Shown piece by piece: positions 18,909-25,084 of a stretch of DNA of 64,000 nucleotides. Both the position numbers and the translations under genes were made by a program. Source of the DNA: Teredinibacter franksiae (GTDB taxonomy: Bacteria; Pseudomonadota; Gammaproteobacteria; Pseudomonadales; Cellvibrionaceae); the NCBI RefSeq assembly GCF_014218805.1, contig NZ_JACJUV010000001.1:1111001-1175000 (forward strand), read 5' to 3'. Within the stretch, counting starts at the first letter, position 1. Every line of letters starts with the position of its first letter. The notes under the pieces were generated by a model that did not search any database, had not been told where the DNA came from, and saw nothing but the letters and a program-made list of their open reading frames with translations.

Positions 18909-19236
18909 ACGTGTTTTCTGATTTCTCAAAAGTAGATAACCAATAGGCGCCGAAAACCCCCACAGCCAACATACCCCAAAAAAACTCCCGCATGAACTTA
19001 ACAATAAAGGGGTCTACGCCAAAAAATATTTCAATAACATAGGCAATAAACATAGGCGCAACTAAGAATAAACACCAAAGCCCTCGGCCACCTACCTTCA
19101 CCGCACCCGAGCAATACGGGCATACTTTTACACTACGTGAAAACTGGTACCACCTTGGTACAATACTAGAGGGACGCTGACCCAGCTGACTAAAAGTTAT
19201 TTTCTTCCCGCACCATGGGCATTCTTTTGAAAACAC
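18907..19236 (-). CDS. Small zinc-ribbon membrane protein of unknown function
   Basis: A 109-aa protein with two CxxC pairs (C6/C9 in CPWCG and C39/C42 in CPYCS) that would form one zinc ribbon, followed by two membrane helices (about 52-72 and 80-100). I do not recognise a named family; small proteins of this build are common among accessory genes. The start is a GTG at 19236 with AAGGATAAGG just upstream. It belongs to the run of minus-strand accessory genes next to the cassette array, but no attC site was recognised beside it. Confidence 0.7.
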   Translation of the reverse strand: MFSKECPWCGKKITFSQLGQRPSSIVPRWYQFSRSVKVCPYCSGAVKVGGRGLWCLFLVAPMFIAYVIEIFFGVDPFIVKFMREFFWGMLAVGVFGAYWLSTFEKSENT

Positions 19237-19672
19237 AGCCTTATCCTTTTGTAGTAATGGTAGGAATACTGTTTACATCAAGCTCCCTCTGCCAGTCAAG
19301 ATCCCCGCCCCTTCAGAACCTTTCTACAAAGTAGTTGGATCGCTCGGAGAGCTCAGCGCGCGCACAAAACCACCAAAAACACAGATATATGCAACCGAGC
19401 ATTACAACGGGCAACAAGATCTCACGAATTAAAGCATAACCAGCCCAGTGGAGCTCCAAGCCTACCTAGGAGCCAACCCCAAATAGCGCTTTACCCCACT
19501 CTGACTGCGCGACACTTTTGCATGGTTTTAAGTCCTTGAATACAACTCAAAGATTAACGTCATAAATGCCCCTTAAAAATCAAGAAAACCCTAGTTCCGC
19601 CAGAACACTCCTATTACTGTTTGGCACTCTGCACTTTGAACCGGTTACCCGACCTGTTACCTACTTACTTTT
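19237..19672. other. Intergenic region with a possible 48-aa membrane peptide
   Basis: About 440 bp. On the minus strand, 19459-19313 is open from a TTG and would encode a 48-aa peptide with one hydrophobic segment (ILLPVVMLGCIYLCFWWF). The ribosome site is poor, so this is only a possibility; it could also be the remnant of a larger gene. Nothing else was recognised. Confidence 0.3.
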
Positions 19673-20035
19673 CTATACCGCCTGACTGGGGAACGACACC
19701 TCTAAGATGACGACCTCCCCCTCGGCCGTAAAGGAGCCATGAATTTCACCCGGCGGTCTACTCGCATAAAATCCTGGCTCTAACCACTGATCAAATGCCT
19801 CATCATATAAACGCCCAGACACAACAAATATCTCTTCTGGATAATTATGAGACTTTTCTCCAAAGCATTTAGTGCAGTACCCATCCTTAAACTTCGTTAA
19901 TCGGGTGTAATCACCCGAACTCGGGTCTTGAGCAATTGTTAATTGAGTAAGGTTTCCATCTGAGCCCTCTATAACCTCCCACATTCCGGAGTTTTCCTCA
20001 GCCAAGGTGTTCCAATATTCTTTCGTTGTCTTCAT
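19673..20035 (-). CDS. Small cupin-domain protein
   Basis: A 120-aa single-cupin protein. The cupin core reads HNYPEEIFVVSGRLYD followed by GFYASRPPGEIHGSF, which keeps the first motif Glu and Gly and a second-motif His. Related small cupins include the ChrR/anti-sigma type and metal-binding enzymes, but the substrate or metal cannot be told. I chose the ATG at 20035 because GGAGG lies 5 nt upstream; the longer frame would run into the broken RES gene and has no ribosome site. It follows the RES pseudogene on the same strand. Confidence 0.8.
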   Translation of the reverse strand: MKTTKEYWNTLAEENSGMWEVIEGSDGNLTQLTIAQDPSSGDYTRLTKFKDGYCTKCFGEKSHNYPEEIFVVSGRLYDEAFDQWLEPGFYASRPPGEIHGSFTAEGEVVILEVSFPSQAV

Positions 20036-20204
20036 TAAACCTCCAGTTTTTTTACCACCGCTACACAGCAGCCCAAAAGCGAAACTTATTTTGGTAGGCT
20101 GGTATATAAAGCAATTGATGACGTCTGCTGATTTCAACTCAAAAAGGCATATGTCATGTCCTTTTTGCCAATGCACTCTTATAGGCGGTACCGTCATACC
20201 CCTT

Positions 20205-20594
20205 TTATTTTATGAATTCTGAGATTATTTGAGTCGGAGCATATACTGACTTCACATCAGAAGCTTTAGTTGGCTTTGAGAAAGCATTATCAATATCTGA
20301 CCAATTAGCTCGACCTTCGGCCGCACAATCTACTAGTGGTTTCATTCGCCCCTTCGAGAACGAGGCTGGAAAATCATCAACATGTATATCTTCGTCAGCT
20401 TTAGGGTCATGTTGGTAATAAGGTCACCAAGAGCGTCCGTTCTGTGCGCGCCAGACACTATTTTCAGCCCTGAAAAAACGTTCACGATCTCCACAGGTAT
20501 CGCGAATAGAATTTAAAAACTCTTTAGAATCGTCATTCAATATATAGCGCTGCGTTGTATCTACCGCGTTCCTAAAATTAAATAACTCCGCCAC
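20205..20594 (-). pseudogene. Broken RES-domain protein gene (NAD-degrading toxin family)
   Basis: Read on the minus strand from a GTG at 20594, the frame gives a protein start with ERFFRAENSVWRAQNG, then an in-frame TGA right after GRSW. It continues in the same frame to FPASFSKGRMKPLVDCAAEG followed by RAN. The RMKPL...EGRAN pattern is the conserved N-terminal block of RES-family NAD+ phosphorylases, the toxins of RES-Xre pairs. After that the expected GIP.LYLA core is missing and the frame ends at 20205. So it has an internal stop and no C-terminal catalytic half. No Xre-type antitoxin gene is beside it. Confidence 0.6.
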
Positions 20595-20626
20595 GATCTA
20601 AAATTTATTCCGAATCCTTCCTGGCC

Positions 20627-20804
20627 ACATAACGTCCGCCAGAAGCGGCAAATTTTTTGTTGATTGTTTTGCGCTAGCGTTAAAGCGCCAAACAAGCGAC
20701 GGAAAGATTGTCCAGCCAGCTTGCTGGCGGTGCATGACGACTTTGTATGTGCGACGTTTGACAATCGAACCTTTCCCCTACCTGCGAAACATTAGTTGTT
20801 ATTC
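20627..20804 (-). other. Possible long attC site
   Basis: R''-like GAATAAC overlaps the stop of the two-TM gene and an R'-like GTTATGT lies at 20633-20627, 178 bp away. The outer arms pair poorly. The interior is structured: ggaaag-gttc-gattgtc pairs with gacaatctttcc, there is a ccagc-aa-gctgg hairpin, and ttgttt.gcgct pairs with agcgc.aaacaa. Large attC sites with long interiors are known (VCR type), but this could also be a fusion of two site halves. Confidence 0.45.
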
Positions 20805-21072
20805 AGGCCATTAAAACCCGAAAGTGCTTTAAGACCAAGTAAATAAGCAAGGCAAGCAACAACCAAAACGCTGCGAATATCACCGCAAAAAATGGACTTA
20901 TTGTCAAGGAGTAGAAACCTTGATCTATTGCTAAATCACACCCTCGATATATACCCAACCATTTACCACCAGAACTCAAGCATACCGCATGCTGAATGTT
21001 CCCATAAAAATAGAATAACAGGCAAACAACAGGAATTAGTGACAGCAACACCGATAAAATCCATCTTCTCAT
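20803..21072 (-). CDS. Cassette gene: small two-TM protein of unknown function
   Basis: An 89-aa protein with two membrane helices (about 4-23, and 57-81 rich in Leu/Ile/Phe) and a short loop with two Cys (CLSSGGKWLG and YRGCDLA). I do not recognise a family. It sits between the attC site ending at 21098 and the long site starting at 20804, and its TGA stop lies directly against the R'' sequence of the latter, as expected for a cassette gene. A role in the envelope is inferred from topology alone. Confidence 0.6.
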   Translation of the reverse strand: MRRWILSVLLSLIPVVCLLFYFYGNIQHAVCLSSGGKWLGIYRGCDLAIDQGFYSLTISPFFAVIFAAFWLLLALLIYLVLKHFRVLMA

Positions 21073-21097
21073 TCAAATCTCTCAAAGCGCTGATGAC

Positions 21098-21201
21098 ACA
21101 TAACCCCCTGCAGCAGCAGGACGCATTGAAGATGTAGGTTTTTGCGGTAGCGTAGCGACCAACGCTAAAACAGAAAGGTCTGCTTGCTAGCCTTGTTAAC
21201 T
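21098..21201 (-). other. attC site of the GNAT-like/53-aa cassette
   Basis: 104-bp site. R'' AGTTAAC (21201-21195) directly follows the TAG stop of the 53-aa gene and R' GTTATGT is at 21104-21098. The inner arms aggctagcaagcagacc and gtcctgctgctgcaggg pair with a few bulges. The interior is longer than in the neighbouring sites. Confidence 0.7.
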
Positions 21202-21361
21202 ATTCACTCTTATTATCCGGGCGAACCAAATTTTTAGGGGTACCCAGCGTGGTTTCTTTTTTAAGCTCTTCTTCAATTTCTTTAGGAGCAGGCTTAAACA
21301 ACTCCTCCGCGCGCTTTTTAGCTCGCGTCTTTGCCTTTTCTAAACGATCATTGTCACTCAT
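21200..21361 (-). CDS. Cassette gene: 53-aa charged protein
   Basis: A 53-aa, highly charged, helix-rich protein (MSDNDRLEKAKTRAKKRAEE at the N-terminus, then a Glu-rich segment and a polar tail). Its ATG overlaps the TGA of the upstream GNAT-like gene as ATGA, a sign of translational coupling. Its TAG stop abuts the attC R'' sequence, so the two genes share a cassette. Small partner of an unusual acetyltransferase-like protein; whether it is an antitoxin, regulator or helper is unknown. The tight overlap makes it a real gene in my view. Confidence 0.65.
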   Translation of the reverse strand: MSDNDRLEKAKTRAKKRAEELFKPAPKEIEEELKKETTLGTPKNLVRPDNKSE

Positions 21362-21891
21362 AGTGACCTCACAAGATAATGTGGATTCCCTTGTCTAGCC
21401 GCAACATAACGAAAACCGCCATGGGACGTATAGTAGTCAACTAACTTTTTGTTGGCTGGCTCCATTATTCTAATTTTTTTGGCACCAATTAGGTCCCCGT
21501 ATGTTTCGTATGCAAGCAGTGAAACACCGAACATTTCGCGACTAAACAGGTTCACTATCGGCGACTTCTCTATAAAGTCCAGCCTCATTTCTGTCCCCCT
21601 GAAAGTTGGGCGCCCGAGTGACAAGGAACACAACGAGTTTCCATACCAAACAGATAAATCAAATGCCTTTGGGTACCGAATACAGTACCTAGAGGCAAAG
21701 TTCCAGTCCCAATCCACCATTCTCTCCGGAGTATTCTGCCATACTGTAAACGCAGCTAGCGCAGCTGAATCAACGCCTTTTAAGTTGAGTTTCCCTTTCA
21801 AGTAGTTTGGAAGAGCATCTTCTGCCACCTTCCTGGCATCTTTTCTAGTTTCTCCATACTTTAAAATTGCGATCTCATGAGTTGCTAACAT
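21358..21891 (-). CDS. Cassette gene: GNAT-like protein of unknown substrate
   Basis: A 177-aa protein with GGAG about 7 nt before the ATG at 21891. The N-terminal half is helical and unusual (VDWDWNFASRYCIRYPKAFD, then LSVWYGNSLCSLSLGRP). The C-terminal half ends in GNAT-like features: MFGVSLLAYETYGDLIGAKK, then RIMEPANKKLVDYYTSHGGF and RYV, which matches the GNAT motif A helix and the final beta strand. The acetyl-CoA loop R/Q-x-x-G-x-G/A is not obvious, so the fold or substrate may differ. It is translationally coupled to the 53-aa gene and flanked by attC sites. Confidence 0.6.
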   Translation of the reverse strand: MLATHEIAILKYGETRKDARKVAEDALPNYLKGKLNLKGVDSAALAAFTVWQNTPERMVDWDWNFASRYCIRYPKAFDLSVWYGNSLCSLSLGRPTFRGTEMRLDFIEKSPIVNLFSREMFGVSLLAYETYGDLIGAKKIRIMEPANKKLVDYYTSHGGFRYVAARQGNPHYLVRSL

Positions 21892-21907
21892 TCTTACTCC
21901 TTGTTTG

Positions 21908-21977
21908 AGTTAACGTTGGTGTAATATGCCGAATGAAGCGTAGCGTAATGAGGTCATTATTTACACCCTTGTTAGCT
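21908..21977 (-). other. attC site of the rhomboid cassette
   Basis: 70-bp site. R'' AGCTAAC (21977-21971) lies inside the last codons of the rhomboid gene and R' GTTAACT is at 21914-21908. The inner arms aagggtgtaaataatg and catattacaccaac are complementary with two unpaired bases, as attC folding requires. Confidence 0.8.
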
Positions 21978-22545
21978 TGTTGATGTAAATAACGCCTAGC
22001 AGCATCCCCAGCGCTAGCCCTAGTACGTGCCCCGGCTTCGGATAATTGGCAAAAATCAGATCTAGAGAAAAGGCAGGGATTAATACAAATAATAAAGCGT
22101 AAACTAATCCGCGATTATTTTTCGCTAACGTTGTAAGAATAATACCAAAGCCTGCGAGTCCAAATATTCCCTGCGAAGCACCTGTTCCCGTATTCCAAGG
22201 AGCTTCAACAAATAGCGTACTATATAGAGTTCCCGAGGCGCCGGCCAAAAACCAAACTATGAGGAAAATACCCCAGCCAATGCGCCTCTCCAGAAAGAAT
22301 CCCAAAACGATAATAGATAACACGTTATAAAACATATGGTATTGCTTTGCGTGTACAAGCTGACACGTAAATAGCCTCCAAATTTCCCAGGCTGAAAGGC
22401 TAGATACAGTAATTCCTCCGTACGTATTCAAATCAATCATTGTCGCTGTTCCAATAAATGAACCAGATACAATGAATGCCACTACTATTGAGCAAACCAG
22501 TGTTACTAAGCCCAAACCAATGGATACTATTGGCAATTCCTTCAT
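21961..22545 (-). CDS. Cassette gene: rhomboid-family intramembrane serine protease
   Basis: A 194-aa membrane protein with about six helices. The rhomboid landmarks are visible: an HxxxN-type pair (H70, N74 in HMFYN), the serine motif GASQG with nucleophile Ser124, and the catalytic His173 in PGHVLGLALG. A conserved WRLFT-QLVHA segment precedes loop 1. Such enzymes cut transmembrane helices of other proteins. The target is unknown. Its coding sequence runs into attC R'', so it is a cassette gene. GGAGG lies about 7 nt before the ATG. Confidence 0.88.
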   Translation of the reverse strand: MKELPIVSIGLGLVTLVCSIVVAFIVSGSFIGTATMIDLNTYGGITVSSLSAWEIWRLFTCQLVHAKQYHMFYNVLSIIVLGFFLERRIGWGIFLIVWFLAGASGTLYSTLFVEAPWNTGTGASQGIFGLAGFGIILTTLAKNNRGLVYALLFVLIPAFSLDLIFANYPKPGHVLGLALGMLLGVIYINKLTRV

Positions 22546-22558
22546 CCCACCTCCATAG

Positions 22559-22603
22559 AGCTAACGCTTTAAGCAGCGGCGTGGCTGGCTTTACTTGTTA
22601 GAT
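22559..22603 (-). other. attC site of the small exported-protein cassette
   Basis: 45-bp site. R'' ATCTAAC (22603-22597) fits the RYYYAAC consensus exactly and R' GTTAGCT is at 22565-22559. The inner arms aagtaaagccagc and gctgcttaaagc pair with bulges. The stop codon of the upstream gene lies within the site. Confidence 0.8.
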
Positions 22604-22935
22604 TTTCGCTCGTCACTCGAGTGCGTCTCTTTGAACTGCTTGAATTGCACAATATTTTCTTCCGAAACAACCTCTTCTGGAAACCAATATATGACACGGT
22701 TTAATTTCTTTCCCAAGAGGCTTGAAGTGTGTACAGCTGATTCATAAAGGATATATGTACGACCACGCGTGTTGCCAATATACGATGCCCAATACGCGGA
22801 ATTTTTACCAGACGCTGCGTCTAGAAGCATATCAACATCTTTTTCTGTGCCTTGGCGTATTGACTCTGCACTAACTTGAATTGATGCGATCAATCCTAAA
22901 ACAATCAGAACCATATACCGAATAAAATACCTCAT
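22591..22935 (-). CDS. Cassette gene: small exported protein of unknown function
   Basis: A 114-aa protein with a signal peptide (about residues 1-23, ending VSAES) and a mature part of about 90 aa with no recognised domain. It has an AYWASYIGNTRGRTYILYES segment and a Glu/Ser/Lys-rich C-terminus. The last codons and the TAA lie inside the attC site, which is typical of cassette genes. A periplasmic location is likely. Confidence 0.65.
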   Translation of the reverse strand: MRYFIRYMVLIVLGLIASIQVSAESIRQGTEKDVDMLLDAASGKNSAYWASYIGNTRGRTYILYESAVHTSSLLGKKLNRVIYWFPEEVVSEENIVQFKQFKETHSSDERKSNK

Positions 22936-22956
22936 TACTCTATCCTTCCTTGATAA

Positions 22957-23015
22957 ACCTAACGCTTACAGAAGGCGCGCGCTTTTCAGCGTCGCCTTGC
23001 TGTACTTGTTATGTA
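22957..23015 (-). other. attC site of the first two-gene cassette
   Basis: 59-bp site. R'' ACATAAC (23015-23009) overlaps the TAA stop of the upstream gene and R' GTTAGGT (22963-22957) fits GTTRRRY exactly. The inner arms aagtacagcaaggcg and cgccttctgtaagc pair with one extrahelical G, the hallmark used by IntI to choose the bottom strand. Confidence 0.85.
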
Positions 23016-23554
23016 TTTTTTCTTAACTGCCAGAATTCACGCATGCTTTTTATATAATCGCTGGTAGCATTAATTACACCTTTTCTACTAAGCCCTTGCT
23101 TCTTAAAACGCTTCTCAATTATTTTTTTTAAAATGCCTTCCCAAATTTGCTCAAATCCAGTGGCAGGCACTTCAATAATAATTCTTCCACTTTGGTTACT
23201 TATTAGAGTACTTACCTTGTCCCCTGCTTTTCCTTCTAATAAATAAAAGCCATTATTTCTCATAACACCATCAATTAATGCGTGATGTTTATTGGCGTCA
23301 ATTTCAATTGCAAACTCTAATGAAACAGGGCGTGAACTTTTAATGACTAAAGAAATCTTCTTTTTAGAACATAAAGCAGTCGCCCATTGGACTACTACAT
23401 CACCCGGAGGCTGATTTTTATGCGCATTTATATATTCAATAATATCGGGGCGCCTATCCGCATTGACAATAATAGCAGGTATAGGTCGGCCATTTGCCCA
23501 TTCAGATTCAATAATAACGCCATCATCTATAATAGAGACGGTGCTTATATTCAT
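23009..23554 (-). CDS. Cassette gene: soluble protein of unknown function
   Basis: A 181-aa protein with no signal or membrane segment that I could recognise (starts MNISTVSIIDDGVIIESEWA). The C-terminal third is rich in Lys/Arg. No family recognised. An upstream TTG is in frame, but the ATG at 23554, with GAG 5 nt before it and 5 nt after the stop of the preceding gene, is the better start. It is probably co-translated with the membrane-anchored protein upstream. Its stop codon is part of the attC R'' site. Confidence 0.6.
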   Translation of the reverse strand: MNISTVSIIDDGVIIESEWANGRPIPAIIVNADRRPDIIEYINAHKNQPPGDVVVQWATALCSKKKISLVIKSSRPVSLEFAIEIDANKHHALIDGVMRNNGFYLLEGKAGDKVSTLISNQSGRIIIEVPATGFEQIWEGILKKIIEKRFKKQGLSRKGVINATSDYIKSMREFWQLRKNT

Positions 23555-23561
23555 TACTCTA

Positions 23562-24101
23562 TTAAACAATTCGATATTCCTTTATTAAATAAGATGTAAC
23601 CTCATAAATGGCACCACTTGAATCGGTAACTCTAATTGTATATTTATCAATTCGTCCAAATTTATGAAATTCTGAGTCACATAAAAAAAGACACCAATTC
23701 GTTATTGCGGACTTTGGAGCGATCTCCATTGAATTTTTAAATGGAGATACTTCATGCCCTTTAATTGAGTTTTTTAGGTTTTGATCGTGTTGCAAAATAA
23801 TACTGCCTACAGAATTATCAGCTCTTACGAAAGATATTAACAACTCAATTCTCTGGATTGCATTAGGGGAAGTAGCTTTATTTGTAACTGAAAGATTGAA
23901 CCCAAAAATGAGTTTTTCTTTTTCTGTTATATAATTTATGCCCTCAATAAGATAAAGACTTAAACCTTCTTTTTTAGATTGAAACTCTTCCTCTGAAATT
24001 GACAAAGCTCTTCGTGCAATCTGAGTGCTTCTGACTGCATACAATGCAGAAATAAGTGCAACAACTAAAGCACCTATAGAAATTAATAATTCATTGGTCA
24101 A
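23562..24101 (-). CDS. Cassette gene: membrane-anchored protein of unknown function
   Basis: A 179-aa protein with one N-terminal membrane helix (about 5-23, LISIGALVVALISALYAV), a short helical linker (RSTQIARRALSISEEEF) and a soluble beta-rich domain. This build is common among unassigned accessory proteins in bacteria, including some that sit next to defence genes, but no domain could be named. It is first in its cassette, followed 7 bp later by the soluble protein gene. An R'-like GTTATGT lies just upstream at 24130-24124. The base composition is more AT-rich than the housekeeping genes. Confidence 0.6.
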   Translation of the reverse strand: MTNELLISIGALVVALISALYAVRSTQIARRALSISEEEFQSKKEGLSLYLIEGINYITEKEKLIFGFNLSVTNKATSPNAIQRIELLISFVRADNSVGSIILQHDQNLKNSIKGHEVSPFKNSMEIAPKSAITNWCLFLCDSEFHKFGRIDKYTIRVTDSSGAIYEVTSYLIKEYRIV

Positions 24102-24123
24102 TGAGTGAACCCTTTAGCGAAAT

Positions 24124-24450
24124 ACATAACATTTGAATATACGTCCCAACGACATTTATTTCCTAATAGTACGTCAAGGTGACGTGTATTCCCATCCGGT
24201 GTACGCTAAAAAACATAAAAACAGCTATCTTGGTATGCAAATGCCTCCATCCCCTTTGCCCAGAAAGAATAGTCGGCCTTTAGGGGCTATATACACAGGA
24301 AAAATTTTCCCTTGCAACCCTTTGAATTTACTATATTTAACAAAATAGTCGCTCACTGGGGCTTAGCGCTCTGTGAGCCTACAGGGAGATACCTAACACG
24401 CGCTACTATAGCAACCTACAAGCGCCTATAATTATACGTCCCAACATAAT
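24124..24450. repeat. Possible degenerate recombination sites and a 12-bp direct repeat upstream of the array
   Basis: atacgtcccaac occurs at 24139-24150 and again at 24434-24445. An R'-like acataac (plus strand) is at 24124-24130, next to aatatacgtc, which pairs 9 of 10 with gacgtgtatt 30-40 bp away. A second GTTAGGT-like R' lies near 24393. These could be worn attC sites of cassettes without genes or the old attI junction. No open frame is convincing. Confidence 0.35.
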
Positions 24451-24626
24451 ACGCTTCAGGCAATGAGCGTTGCGTACACTGGATCAAATCATCGGAAACT
24501 CTTCAAGGGTATTGCCTCTCCCCACGTTCAACATTCAGCTTTACCGTCCGGCCTAGCACCCTATTGACTACTGCCTTATGCGCCTTAAGCCCGCCTATTC
24601 TACTACGGCGATTTTTAGCCACAAAA

Positions 24627-24659
24627 AAACGCCGATATTTTTTTCAACTATCGGCGTTT
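24627..24659 (-). terminator. Rho-independent terminator after the FHA gene
   Basis: An 11-bp perfect stem, aaacgccgata (24627-24637) with tatcggcgttt (24649-24659), followed on the minus strand by seven T. It lies about 20 bp after the FHA gene stop. Confidence 0.85.
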
Positions 24660-24680
24660 CTTCAAATCAAATTAGTGCGG

Positions 24681-25040
24681 TTAAAGGGTTTTATTCAGCA
24701 TGTGTACTGTTTGTTCCATCTGCGCTTCTTTGTCGTCAATAAATTTGAATTTATTCCACGCTAAACGAATTATGTCGTTGTGATGCAACCGTTGCCGGCC
24801 CTCTATGCGCAGGTCATTCACGTAAGTGCCATTGGTGCTACCGGCATCTTCTAGGTAGTGCTCTTTAAACTCTGGAAAGTGGCTGTTTTCGCGCTGCTCA
24901 AGCGTCGCATGGCGAGAGCTAACGGCAGAGTCGTCGATAACTACAGTGTTATCGGGATGGCGGCCTAGGCTGGTGGAGGGCTCTGTAAGTTCGAATTTGT
25001 GGACAACAACGTCGTCTACTAGTTGTGCAAGTATCGCCAT
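24681..25040 (-). CDS. FHA-domain protein
   Basis: A 119-aa, single FHA-domain protein. Conserved residues of the phosphothreonine-binding site are present: SLGRHPDN (Gly-Arg), then SSRHATLEQRE (Ser-x-x-His) and the DAGSTNGTYVN motif. FHA domains bind phosphothreonine on partner proteins. Here the partner is probably the Ser/Thr kinase encoded immediately upstream (gap 44 bp, same strand), so the two probably form a pair. Ends with a terminator. Confidence 0.9.
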   Translation of the reverse strand: MAILAQLVDDVVVHKFELTEPSTSLGRHPDNTVVIDDSAVSSRHATLEQRENSHFPEFKEHYLEDAGSTNGTYVNDLRIEGRQRLHHNDIIRLAWNKFKFIDDKEAQMEQTVHMLNKTL

Positions 25041-25084
25041 GGTTCGTACCTTTAACTCTTACTTTAAATGGGATGACGGCGTCA

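Larger units (their letters stand above)
20627..24130 (-). mobile_element. Integron gene-cassette array without integrase (CALIN)
   Basis: Small minus-strand genes or gene pairs are separated by imperfect inverted repeats with the attC plan. There is a TAAC-containing R'' at or just after each stop codon, a GTTA-containing R' 45-105 bp later, and complementary inner arms with unpaired bases. Four sites pair well (21098-21201, 21908-21977, 22559-22603, 22957-23015), and one long site (20627-20804) and one outer R'-like site (24124-24130) are less certain. Genes all point the same way, are unrelated in function and have little space between them. No tyrosine recombinase IntI gene is in the window; the upstream neighbour is a signalling module, so the array is either detached from its integrase or an old remnant. 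Confidence 0.8.

Noticed and set aside
19540..19660. A further attC site after the cupin gene (GGTAAC ... GTTAATC)
   Set aside because: The arms between the boxes do not pair.
24564..24764. Plus-strand frame near the array as a possible integrase remnant
   Set aside because: It overlaps the FHA gene antisense and its terminator, and shows no tyrosine-recombinase motifs.
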